From Polaribacter vadi (GTDB lineage: Bacteria > Bacteroidota > Bacteroidia > Flavobacteriales > Flavobacteriaceae): 64,000 nt of DNA. The stretch spans positions 100,558 through 164,557 of the forward strand of contig NZ_JAHKQL010000003.1 of NCBI RefSeq assembly GCF_018861005.1, read 5' to 3'. The translations under genes were made by a program, and so were the position numbers. This document shows, in pieces, positions 54,733 through 62,364 of the stretch (position 1 is its first letter; the number at the start of each line of letters is the position of its first letter). The notes below the pieces were generated by a model. It was not told where the DNA came from. It saw only the letters and a program-made list of their open reading frames with translations, and did no database searches.

Positions 54733-56054
54733 ATGAAATTGAATTATTCAGAGCCAAAAATTTACACAGGAGGTGTGGATATTTCCTTGTGGTCAAAATT
54801 AAGTGTCAAAGAGAAAAAAGCATCATTAGAAAAGCCTTGGTATGTTTATTTTTCGTTTAGAAACTCTAAAACGAACAAACTAGAGCGTCAGCCCAATATT
54901 AAAGCAGGCGCCAATAAATTAAAAACTAAGGGCGAACGTTATGCGTTTTTAAGAACAATGCAACAGGCGCTTTTAGAGTTGTTAGAGTATGGATTTAATC
55001 CTTATCAGGACAATAGTTCCTTAGAGGAAGCCATGTTTTCTAGTGATAATTTAAATAACTCAAACAAAAAGTCAACAAAAAGTCAACATCTAGCAATAGA
55101 AAAAACTACACTTGAAATAATAAAAAAAGAACCTATTGTTATAAAGGTTGAACAAATTCACAGAACTATTTCAGAAGCCTTTGAATTTACTTTAGATTTA
55201 AAAGTGAATATGATGAACAAAAACTCATTTGTTCAATATAAGAGTAGAATAGGTCTATTTGAAAAGTGGTTAAAAGAAAAAGAGTATTATAAGAATACAA
55301 TTGATTTTATTACCAAGAAAATAGTTATCGAATATTTGAATGAAGTTTTAAAACGGACAAGCGCAAGAAATAGAAACAATTCTAGAACAGATATTGCCTC
55401 AATGTTTCAGCTTTTAGAAGATAACGAAATTATTAAAGATAATTTTGTTAAAAAAATCGCTGTTTTAAAATCGGTGCCGAAGAGAAATAAGACTTACACA
55501 CCCAAACAAGAAAAAGAGATTTACAAGTATTTAGAAGAAGTAGATCCTCATTTACTGCTTTTTGTAAAATTTATCTCTTACAGTATTTTAAGACCCATTG
55601 AGATTTGCCGATTGAGAGTGGGAGATGTTGATGTTAAGGATAAAAAGTTGTATTTAAAAGAAAAAAATAAGCCTGTAAAAATTAAGATTATTCCTGAAAT
55701 TTTATTGGAAAGCTTACCAGACTTATCAAAAGGAGATTCCAACGCTCTTTTATTTGGTAGATATGAAATAGGTGAGCTTTGGGATGCAGATGAGGTGAAT
55801 AGACGGAATGATTTCTCAAAGCGCTTTAAAAAGATAAAAGACCATTTTAAATTAGGTGTTGAATATGGTATGTATAGTTTTAAGCATACCTTTATTACAA
55901 AGCTTTACAAATCATTTAGAGAAACAATGTCTCAGCATGAAGCAAAAAGCAAGATTATGCCATAAGTGGACATTCCACAATGAAAGCTTTAGAGAAATAC
56001 TTAAGAGATATCGATGCAGAACTACCAGAGGATTACTCTAATCATTTAGTCTAA
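54733..56054 (+). pseudogene. Tyrosine recombinase/integrase, frameshifted before the catalytic tyrosine
   Basis: A phage/ICE-type integrase that inserted its element at the tRNA-fMet gene. From MKLNYSEPKIY (54733; ATG 54676 is an alternative) the frame covers the arm-binding region, a SAM-like core-binding domain and the catalytic domain with ISYSILRPIEICRLRVGDVD (first Arg) and MYSFKHTFITKLY (His/Lys region). It stops at TAA 55963-55965 just after HEAKSKIMP. One base back, the next frame continues ISGHSTMKALEKYLRDIDAE to a stop at 56052-56054; it holds the GHS and the catalytic Tyr of KYLRDI. The missing base around 55960-55962 splits the active site. A sequencing error or programmed -1 shift is possible, but no slippery heptamer is visible. 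Confidence 0.85.
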
Positions 56055-56342
56055 TTTTGATATTCTATCTTTAATTTTAAGCTAAACGATCCAATTTTTA
56101 CGTTTTTATTTGATGTTGAACAATGCCAAGCTAAAATGATTTTTATAGATCATCTAAATGTAAATTTAAAACCAGTTTATCAATTCTTAGATTAGAATAA
56201 GTTTTGTGTTTGAAATTGAAATAAATTTTATTACAGTTTATAATGAAAATTATATTAAAAAAATGCTATTGATAAAAAGTAAATCAATCGATTATGTAAT
56301 TCAGAGCATATAAGTATAAGAAAGTTAGAATTTGTAATTTAC
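56055..56342. other. AT-rich non-coding stretch after the integrase
   Basis: No open frame of useful length on either strand, no RNA gene, no copy of the tRNA 3' end. The sequence is very AT-rich. It leads into the 10-bp phased repeat at 56343-56389. Confidence 0.6.
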
Positions 56343-56389
56343 AAAACCTGCCAAAACCTTTAAAAACCTCTCATAACCTCCTAAATCCT
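56343..56389 (+). repeat. Five 10-bp phased AAACCT repeats (iteron-like)
   Basis: Five consecutive units contain CCT at 56347, 56357, 56367, 56377 and 56387, exactly 10 bases apart; most read AAAACCT plus three variable bases. One helical turn per unit puts every CCT on the same face of the DNA, as in iterons, arm-type integrase sites or operator arrays. It is 40 bases upstream of the small gene at 56429. Confidence 0.65.
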
Positions 56390-56428
56390 AAAAAGAGTAT
56401 TTTAACTTATTTAAATTTGGATTCATAT

Positions 56429-56620
56429 ATGAATTCAGAAACGGTTTATCAAGTAGCAAAAGCACTTTCAAAAGAAGAGCAACTGTTGTTGTTTGAGAAA
56501 TTGAAAAAAGATTTCATACCAACGAAAACGAGTTATAAAACAAAGGGTAAGCAATTCAAAAAAGAAGATGCTATTGATTATTTATTGACACGTATTTTTA
56601 ACAAAAAGGGATTAAAATAG
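56429..56620 (+). CDS. Small accessory protein of the integrated element
   Basis: A 63-residue charged protein starting MNSETVYQVAKALSKEEQLL (ATG 56429; a TTG at 56417 adds four residues). The sequence is helical, followed by a basic segment (KTSYKTKGKQFKKEDAIDYL) and ends RIFNKKGLK. I recall similar short proteins next to tRNA-linked integrases in Flavobacteriaceae, which supports a role as excision factor or DNA-binding accessory, but no helix-turn-helix can be proven. The phased repeat array directly upstream is a candidate target. The zinc-ribbon gene follows after 47 bases. Confidence 0.65.
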   Translation: MNSETVYQVAKALSKEEQLLLFEKLKKDFIPTKTSYKTKGKQFKKEDAIDYLLTRIFNKKGLK

Positions 56621-56667
56621 AAAATAAACTACGATTAAACGTTAATCGTACGTAAAATTAACGGATA

Positions 56668-57078
56668 ATGGAATCAAGAATGTATGTATGTCAACACTGT
56701 AAAAAGGAATATCTTCCAAAAAGAAGAAAGGTTCAAAAATTTTGCAATGCTAGTTGTAGAGTTAGTTCTCATCAATTAAAAAAGAAATCTAATGACGAAT
56801 TAACCACAAACAGAACAAATTATAAATCAAATTTAGAGAAACTAAAAGTAGAAAAAATGAGTTTGTCTGGAGTAGGTAATTCAGTGGCAGGTACCATAGC
56901 TGTTGAAGGATTAAAAGCACTATTTATAAAAGAAGAAAATAAACCAGCCACAAAATTGGATATTCAGAAGTTAGAAGAAAGATTTAAAAGATATCTAGAA
57001 ATAAATAATTTGCCAAGAAATATAAACAATCAAAAACCTTTTTATGATAGTCTTTTAAAAAGTGTAGTTTATTTATAG
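56668..57078 (+). CDS. Zinc-ribbon protein of the integrated element
   Basis: A 136-residue protein. The N-terminal region has CQHCKKEYLPKRRKVQKFCN followed by ASCR, giving a four-cysteine zinc ribbon (C8, C11, C27, C31 by eye), rich in basic residues and so likely to bind nucleic acid. A linker and a short hydrophobic part (LSGVGNSVAGTIAVEGLKAL, about 66-85) precede a charged helix. It lies on the same strand as the integrase remnant and the 63-residue gene and ends in a strong hairpin terminator. I recall this pair downstream of tRNA-associated integrases in related genomes; the function is unknown. Confidence 0.7.
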   Translation: MESRMYVCQHCKKEYLPKRRKVQKFCNASCRVSSHQLKKKSNDELTTNRTNYKSNLEKLKVEKMSLSGVGNSVAGTIAVEGLKALFIKEENKPATKLDIQKLEERFKRYLEINNLPRNINNQKPFYDSLLKSVVYL

Positions 57079-57103
57079 ATTAATTTAAAGAATATACTTC
57101 TTA

Positions 57104-57128
57104 AGTTAAAAAAGTTTGTTTTTTAACT
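57104..57128. terminator. Terminator at the boundary with the cassette array
   Basis: Perfect 10-base arms AGTTAAAAAA and TTTTTTAACT with loop GTTTG. It can stop transcription from both the zinc-ribbon gene and the opposite-strand HNH gene. Confidence 0.7.
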
Positions 57129-57137
57129 CAGTTCTTT

Positions 57138-57147
57138 GTTAGGTGTA
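57138..57147 (-). repeat. Terminal core of the last cassette (no full repeat)
   Basis: GTTAGGTGTA here is the exact reverse complement of TACACCTAAC at 58607-58616 on the other side of the HNH gene. On the minus strand it reads as RYYYAAC (ACCTAAC). The repeat expected after it is missing: the sequence goes directly into the terminator at 57104, so the array ends here or was truncated. Confidence 0.6.
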
Positions 57148-57169
57148 GTAATTATTCCTAATATATTGT

Positions 57170-58582
57170 TTATGAATTTTGAACAAAAATATTCAAGCAC
57201 TCAAATTTAAATTTACCATATCTTTTAGCCTCATTTTTATTAAGTTCCATTTCTCTATAGATTTCGTCAAAAGTTATATAAGTACTATCATTTTTTTTTA
57301 AATACCTCTTGTAAGTTTTTTGTTTATAATTGTTAGGTGTATTTGAAAGCAATGTTAATTCATATAACATATTTGTTTTGTCATATTTACTAATTCCATC
57401 TAATAAGTTAAAATCATCAAAAAGAATACCTCTTCCACTACCTAATAAAGCAAGTTCTCTTGTTAAGTATTTATGAAATTTTAATAAATCATTGAAATCT
57501 ATACTGTAATCAGCTGTTACCTTGTTTATTTCTTTAGAAATGAATTTTTTGTAATCATCTAGTTTAGGTCTTTCAACTTTAATTTTTGTTAAATCAATAT
57601 CATGTTCTTGTGCTAACGATAAAAGTTCTTTGTATTCATAATTACTTAAATCAGTTGGTTTAGTTTTTACTTTGTTTAAGTGTTGGTAATATGTTTCGAA
57701 CACTTCCTTTCCGGTATAAGAGTCATTAATTACTATATAGTATTGAAATGTACTAAATAAGTCAATATAACAGGTTAATCTTTTTGTACCGTTATTATTT
57801 TCTTCAGTGTATAGGATTAATGTGTGTGAAGGGTAATTTTTTTCTAAAAGAACTCTATACTGTTCGAAATAGTGGTCAAGTACACCTACTGGATAAAATG
57901 GTATAACATTTTTTGTGAAAATAAGTTTATTTTTTTGCGTGTCTAAACACCTTTTGAGCTCTTCTCTTTTAATGCCTTTTAAATAAGCAAATTCAGTTAC
58001 TATTTTTATTAATCCGTAAACGAACTTATCATTAAAGTCTTCTACATTTTTACTAAAATAGTATTGAAATTTGTCATTTTGTTCGAATTCTGTAATCTTA
58101 AAAATTTTGTATTCTTCAAAATTTAAAACATCTTTTTTAACTTTTTTAATATAGTTATTTATAGTGTTTTCTTCTGCAAATATTCTTAATTCCTTTTTGT
58201 TTTCATCTCTTTCATAAAATGGTTTTTTAGGAATGACTTTATCATTTTTTTTATAAATCTCTAAATTCTTTGTGGAATGTAGACCTATAATCTTTTTTAT
58301 TACATTGCTATTTCTTTCTTTAGGTAATCTGTTTTTTAATTCTTGAGTGAAATAATCAAATAATTTAACAAATGAAATATCTATTTCTTTATTTAAGGTA
58401 TTTCCACAATCTTCACATAATATTTCGGAACTTTTTAGTCTTCCTCCTATAGCATTTTGTATAATATGCTCTTCGTGATTTAATTTAGGTTTCTCTGTAA
58501 ATTGATTTTTATTTTGTCCATAGAAATTCCTTTCTACCATTTCTTCATTACAAATCAAGCAATTTTTATCAGTGTTGTTCAT
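57170..58582 (-). CDS. HNH-type putative endonuclease, cassette cargo
   Basis: A 470-residue cytoplasmic protein. The start at 58582 (MNNTDKNC) is chosen because an upstream ATG at 58651 lies inside the neighbouring repeat. An N-terminal zinc pair CLICNEE is followed by NHEEHIIQNAIGGRLKSSEI and LCEDCGNTLNKEID, the histidine-rich beta-beta-alpha-metal pattern of HNH endonucleases (H36, H39, C56, C59, N61). The remaining about 400 residues are charged and without recognisable motifs (for example LLGSGRGILFDDFNLLDG). HNH proteins with a long C-terminal domain are common in defence and mobile gene pools. Function is inferred only. Confidence 0.7.
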   Translation of the reverse strand: MNNTDKNCLICNEEMVERNFYGQNKNQFTEKPKLNHEEHIIQNAIGGRLKSSEILCEDCGNTLNKEIDISFVKLFDYFTQELKNRLPKERNSNVIKKIIGLHSTKNLEIYKKNDKVIPKKPFYERDENKKELRIFAEENTINNYIKKVKKDVLNFEEYKIFKITEFEQNDKFQYYFSKNVEDFNDKFVYGLIKIVTEFAYLKGIKREELKRCLDTQKNKLIFTKNVIPFYPVGVLDHYFEQYRVLLEKNYPSHTLILYTEENNNGTKRLTCYIDLFSTFQYYIVINDSYTGKEVFETYYQHLNKVKTKPTDLSNYEYKELLSLAQEHDIDLTKIKVERPKLDDYKKFISKEINKVTADYSIDFNDLLKFHKYLTRELALLGSGRGILFDDFNLLDGISKYDKTNMLYELTLLSNTPNNYKQKTYKRYLKKNDSTYITFDEIYREMELNKNEAKRYGKFKFECLNIFVQNS

Positions 58583-58609
58583 TTGAATGCACAGAGTTTT
58601 TTTTATTAC

Positions 58610-58743
58610 ACCTAACGTGTTTATATATGGTTTGTTGCGTGGTTTAAGCACCTAATTTAGTAAATAATTACTGACAAAGAAAATCCGCGAGGATTTTCGT
58701 AAGTATGCTTTTTGCCAGCAATAAATTATATATGTTGTTGTGC
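58610..58743 (-). repeat. attC-like site A (134 bp)
   Basis: On the minus strand the site begins with GCACAAC and ends with GTTAGGT, a perfect GTTRRRY. Inner arms containing GTTGC and GCAAT can pair over most of the length, and the centre carries GAAAATCCGCGAGGATTTTC, a hairpin of 8 base pairs with loop GCGA (58679-58698). It separates the TPR gene from the HNH gene. Confidence 0.7.
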
Positions 58744-58751
58744 AACGTTTT

Positions 58752-59318
58752 TTATTCCAAATAATCTTCAATTTTCTTAATTTCAATTACAATTCTATGA
58801 TTTTCGGGTAAACATTCAAGTAATTCTGAAGGTCTCGCTAATTCATTTTCAGGCGTTTTTTTGTACCAATTTAAAACTTTTTCAAACATCACTATTCCTG
58901 CTGTTTCATTTCCTGATTTATAAGTACAAAATCCAATTTGCTCAATCAGTTTAACGTATCTCCAAAGTTGAAATTCTTTCAGAGCTTTAGTGTCAACTTT
59001 CAAATAATTTTCACGAGCAAGTTTTAAATTCCCAATATCTTGATAAATATGAGCTAAATATAATTGAGCAAGAAAATTAGTATTATCTAATTCACTTGAT
59101 TTTTTAAAATTCTCAATTATTTTTTCTGAATTATTTCTCCAATCTTCACTTTCATAATCAATCAATCCAAGTATTTGATAATCTAGAGAAGTTAATTTAT
59201 TTCGAGTCATAATTTTTTCACGAATGTTTTTTTTTAATGATTTTTTTTCTTCTAAATTTTCTGAAATAAAGAACTTGTCATATTCTTCTAAAATGTCTTT
59301 TTCAAATTCAGTTTTCAT
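58752..59318 (-). CDS. TPR-like protein, cassette cargo
   Basis: A 188-residue soluble protein with helical repeats: LDYQILGLIDYESEDWRNNS, FKKSSELDNTNFLAQLYLAH and IYQDIGNLKLARENYLKVDT show the tetratricopeptide spacing. There is no signal peptide, so it works in the cytoplasm. Start 25 bases inside the cassette edge and stop 5 bases from the opposite core leave almost no non-coding sequence in the unit. The partner is unknown; TPR proteins alone do not reveal function. Confidence 0.75.
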   Translation of the reverse strand: MKTEFEKDILEEYDKFFISENLEEKKSLKKNIREKIMTRNKLTSLDYQILGLIDYESEDWRNNSEKIIENFKKSSELDNTNFLAQLYLAHIYQDIGNLKLARENYLKVDTKALKEFQLWRYVKLIEQIGFCTYKSGNETAGIVMFEKVLNWYKKTPENELARPSELLECLPENHRIVIEIKKIEDYLE

Positions 59319-59345
59319 TCAGTTTTCGTGATTTTGAGTAATGTT

Positions 59346-59479
59346 GCACAACGTGTTTGTGTTATGGAAAGTTGCGTTTTTGTGAACGAGGAATTTCCAA
59401 CGGAAATTCAGCAGTTTGCAAAAATGCAACAAACTTTGGTTAAGCTAAAAGTAGCAATTTTTTATACACGGTGTTGGCA
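59346..59479 (-). repeat. attC-like site B (134 bp)
   Basis: Ends are GCACAAC (59346-59352) and GTTGGCA (59473-59479) on the plus strand. The flanks GTGTTATGG and ATACAC pair across the site, and the central hairpin is GAATTTCC-AAC-GGAAATTC (59391-59409). The stem differs from sites A and C in sequence but keeps full pairing. Confidence 0.7.
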
Positions 59480-59788
59480 TTTCGTAGTTTTTTTTCATTC
59501 TGTATTTCGTTCTCATTAAATTCCATTTTTTCTAAAATTCAATTTTGAGTGATAATTTCGCCAAATTTATAATTTAGTTTTAAGTGAGAAATTCGTAATA
59601 ATGATTTTCTAAATTCTTCTCAACTCCGCAAGTTTTCAATTCAACATTTGAGTGATAATTCCGCCATTATATTTTTTCGGAATTTAAGTATATTCAAACG
59701 TTTTATAACTCTAAATTTTGCTTAATAGTCGTAAAATTTTCCAAGTAAGAGATTGTCTTATATTTTCAGTGTTTTATAAAATTCAATT
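59480..59788. other. Non-coding part of the small membrane-protein cassette
   Basis: About 310 bases with no credible gene, unusual because the other units are almost fully coding. It contains two direct copies of GAGTGATAATTYCGCCA, at 59547-59563 and 59650-59666 (16 of 17 identical), each preceded by ATTCAA and 4 to 5 bases. No RNA gene was recognised. Confidence 0.55.
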
Positions 59789-59977
59789 CTATTTTATGAA
59801 ATTTATGTATAAAATAATAATACCAAAAATTATAAAAAATCCAATTGCTCCAAATTTAACATCTTTAGATTTTTCAGCGTCTTGATCTTTTTTTATCGCA
59901 TTATTCATTTTTTCAAAATTGAATCTGTAAATAAAAATTAATCTTAACCAAAAACCTAAAAATGGAAATAATGACAT
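59789..59977 (-). CDS. Small membrane protein, cassette cargo
   Basis: A 62-residue protein: an N-terminal hydrophobic part (LFPFLGFWLRLIFIYRFNF, about 3-21), a charged loop (KMNNAIKKDQDAEKSKDVKF) and a second helix (GAIGFFIIFGIIILYINFIK, about 43-62). Both helices are long enough to span the membrane. It is the only coding frame in this unit; the gene is short and no family is recognised, so I give moderate confidence. The start lies 76 bases inside the cassette edge, and its 3' side is followed by 310 non-coding bases. Confidence 0.5.
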   Translation of the reverse strand: MSLFPFLGFWLRLIFIYRFNFEKMNNAIKKDQDAEKSKDVKFGAIGFFIIFGIIILYINFIK

Positions 59978-60054
59978 ATTTTATAAATCTTTAAAAATAT
60001 TAAATTTGTTTAAATATCATAGTTTTAGTTTTTCGAGTCTGATTGGACTATTAA

Positions 60055-60188
60055 TGCCAACGTGTTTGTGTAAGGAAAGTTGCGTGTTTTAAGCACTAAA
60101 TTTACTAAATAAAATACAAACCAAGAAAATCCGCGAGGATTTTCGTAAGTAGGCTTTTACCAGCAATTTTTTTTACACGGTGTTGGCA
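60055..60188 (-). repeat. attC-like site C (134 bp)
   Basis: Begins TGCCAAC and ends GTTGGCA on the plus strand, exact complements. The arms align in register: GTGTAAG...AGTTGC on one side and GCAA...TTACAC on the other. The centre is GAAAATCCGCGAGGATTTTC, identical to site A (60125-60144). This is the most symmetrical copy in the window. Confidence 0.75.
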
Positions 60189-60196
60189 AACGTATT

Positions 60197-61339
60197 TTAT
60201 TTTTTCAGAATTTTCTTTATCTGAACTTCTCCATTTTCTCCAAATATTTTTAAAAGATATATTCCGTTTTTCAAACTAGAAATATTTATTTTACTTTCTT
60301 GTTTTTTTTCTAGAATTAATTTACCAATATAATTATAGATTTCAATTTTTAAAATTTCTTTTTTTGATTTAATTGTCAATATATTTTCAATAGGATTTGG
60401 GGAGATTACATAATTTTCTATTGAAAATTCCTCATTTGAAAGAGTCGAACAATTATCTGTAAAAGTTAAAGAGTTTCCTACTTGGTTAGAAATTCCATTT
60501 GTAAAAGCAACATTATTCAAATCATCTATACAAATTGTTTCTATATTCGGTAAATTTTCAAAATTACTTTTTGCATCTCCAGAAAAAGTGAAGTTTTGAT
60601 TATTCCCGTTTTTTAAATTAATAGTTTTTAAATTGGGGTTATCTTGACATCTTAAAACATATAGGCTAGAGTTATTACTCACATCTAAAGTTGTTAATAA
60701 ATTTTCACTTATGAGTAAGAACTCTAAATTTAAGTTATTGGAAGTGTTTATATTAGATATTTCATTATCCAAACAAGCTAGTCCTTCTAAATTTGTATTA
60801 TTTAGTATATTTAAACTTGATAATTTATTATTTGAAACATTTAGTATTTTTAATTTAACATTATTTTCAATATTCAAGTTTGTTAATTGATTATCATAAC
60901 AATAAACTGATTCTAAAAGCTTGTTATTTTCAATATTTAACGAGGTTAGATTATTTCCAAAACACCACAGTTCTTTAAGTTCAGTACAGTTACTAATATT
61001 TAAGTTGGTTACCTTTGCATCTATGAAATCTAAATAAGTAAGTTTTGTATTAGAGTTCATATTTACACTTGTTACATTAGTTTCAGCACATAAGAACTCT
61101 GTCATATTAACAAATGCTTCAATTCCAGTAATATCAGATACTGTGGAAGTTGAAACATTTATTCTACCAGTTATAGCTTCAGCTTCAGAAATCTGTATTT
61201 CATTATCAGAATTAGTATTTATTACTGGATTTATATGGTTTAATAATTTTTCTTTAAAAATTGGATCTGGTATATTAACATTTTGGGTTTGTATTATTCC
61301 ACAATTAATGATTGTTATAAATAGTAAAACTTTTTTCAT
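60197..61339 (-). CDS. Secreted leucine-rich-repeat protein with T9SS sorting domain
   Basis: A 380-residue exported protein: a signal peptide (KKVLLFITIINCGIIQTQN, about 2-20), irregular leucine-rich repeats of about 20 residues (60-260; the repeat LTSLNIENNKLLESVYCYDN shows the pattern), a spacer with EFSIENYVISPNPIENIL (about 305-320) and a C-terminal type A sorting domain ending in KNGIYLLKIFGENGEVQIKK ILKK. It should reach the surface through the type IX system and bind other proteins or surfaces. Its cassette start edge is lost, because the repeat on its upstream side is only a half site. Confidence 0.85.
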   Translation of the reverse strand: MKKVLLFITIINCGIIQTQNVNIPDPIFKEKLLNHINPVINTNSDNEIQISEAEAITGRINVSTSTVSDITGIEAFVNMTEFLCAETNVTSVNMNSNTKLTYLDFIDAKVTNLNISNCTELKELWCFGNNLTSLNIENNKLLESVYCYDNQLTNLNIENNVKLKILNVSNNKLSSLNILNNTNLEGLACLDNEISNINTSNNLNLEFLLISENLLTTLDVSNNSSLYVLRCQDNPNLKTINLKNGNNQNFTFSGDAKSNFENLPNIETICIDDLNNVAFTNGISNQVGNSLTFTDNCSTLSNEEFSIENYVISPNPIENILTIKSKKEILKIEIYNYIGKLILEKKQESKINISSLKNGIYLLKIFGENGEVQIKKILKK

Positions 61340-61365
61340 TTTTTTTTATTTTTCAATACTTGAGT

Positions 61366-61414
61366 TTCGTAAGTAGGCTTTTTGCCAGCAATAAATTATA
61401 TATGTTGTTGGCAA
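61366..61414 (-). repeat. Half attC-like site D (right arm only)
   Basis: About 49 bases from TTTCGTAAGTAGGC to GTTGGCA, nearly identical to the right half of site A; the left half with its central hairpin and its core is missing. It lies between the LRR gene start and the SH3 gene stop. A deletion here joined two units. Confidence 0.65.
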
Positions 61415-61423
61415 ATCGTTTTT

Positions 61424-62221
61424 TTATTTTTCATTTTCTAATTTCGGATTTAAAACTCCATTTTTCCATTCAAGCTCTCTACTTGTTTTTTTTATTTCAA
61501 TCCAATTTGTTTCCTCATCTTCATAATTTCCAATTTCTTTTTGATAAACTATTTTTCCTTTTACTCCATCTTTTTCTTTTGGAAAAATTAATTTTTCTTC
61601 TAACCAATAAACACCTGCATCAGAAACTTGAGATATTTCCAAAACTTTTACTAATTCAGATTTTGTTTTAAAAAAGAAAATTCCACCACCATCAATTCCA
61701 CAAGCTTCCGCTAAATAATTTATAAATAAGATATTGTCAATGTTTTCAATTCCTTTATTGCCAAAAATATCAACAGAAAATTCAGTTGTTGATAAAATAG
61801 ATTTAACTTCTATAATTTCAGATTTGTTATTTAAAAGGCGAATTATAATTGAATAATTATTTTCATCTTTTTTATATGCAAAAAAGTATTTCGAGTTATT
61901 GGTTTCCTTTTTTTCTAAAGAAATTAAGCCTCCAAGAATATAACCAACTTTGTTGTTATGCTTAACTTTATAAAAAGGCGATTCAATTCCATTATAGTTT
62001 AGTTTATTTTCTGTTTTTTCAACTATTTCTATTTCTGTTCCAATTTTCAATAAATCAATTGTTTCAGAAGATAAATCAGGTAGCTCTCTAAATTTCACGT
62101 CGTTTCCAAACAGAAAATATTTCTTTCCATTTTCAAAATCAAAATTCGGGTTATGATATTTTATTTCCTGACTATAAGAAAAGTTTATTAATAAAATGAA
62201 AAATAGTGTTATTAGTCTCAT
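61424..62221 (-). CDS. Exported SH3-like domain protein, cassette cargo
   Basis: A 265-residue exported protein with signal peptide (LITLFFILLINFSYSQEI, about 3-20). Residues about 40-100 read as a bacterial SH3-like domain: FRELPDLSSETIDLLKIGTE, IEIVEKTENKLNY and KVGYILGGLISLE. A second beta-rich region follows (FFAYKKDENNYSIIIRLLNN, IDGGGIFFFKTKSELVKVLE). SH3-like domains in exported proteins often contact the cell wall. The edges of its unit are 9-base complements (61408 and 62231). The family beyond the SH3-like part is not recognised. Confidence 0.75.
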   Translation of the reverse strand: MRLITLFFILLINFSYSQEIKYHNPNFDFENGKKYFLFGNDVKFRELPDLSSETIDLLKIGTEIEIVEKTENKLNYNGIESPFYKVKHNNKVGYILGGLISLEKKETNNSKYFFAYKKDENNYSIIIRLLNNKSEIIEVKSILSTTEFSVDIFGNKGIENIDNILFINYLAEACGIDGGGIFFFKTKSELVKVLEISQVSDAGVYWLEEKLIFPKEKDGVKGKIVYQKEIGNYEDEETNWIEIKKTSRELEWKNGVLNPKLENEK

Positions 62222-62232
62222 TTTTAAATGTT

Positions 62233-62364
62233 TGCCAACGTTGATGTATAAGATTAGTTGCGTGTTTTAAGCACTAAAGTTAGCAAATAAATCACAGATA
62301 GAAAGACCGCGAGGACTTTCGTAAACTGGCTAAAACCAGCAATTAATTTTATACGGTGTTATGT
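62233..62364 (-). repeat. attC-like site E (132 bp)
   Basis: Begins TGCCAAC on the plus strand and ends GTTATGT. The central hairpin is GAAAGACC-GCGA-GGACTTTC: relative to sites A and C an A-T pair has become G-C on both sides (covariation) and one position is unpaired. The stop codon of the AAA ATPase gene lies within the GTTATGT core. Confidence 0.7.

Noticed and set aside
58583..58651. Longer HNH protein start
   Set aside because: These codons lie in attC-like site A, outside the cassette edge at 58616, and add residues without family character.
59328..59519. Plus-strand frame of 63 residues
   Set aside because: It lies across attC-like site B; no protein-like composition and opposite to all units of the array.
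61360..61671. Plus-strand frame of 103 residues rich in Phe and Leu
   Set aside because: Antisense to the SH3-domain gene; the composition is what reversed AT-rich coding sequence gives.
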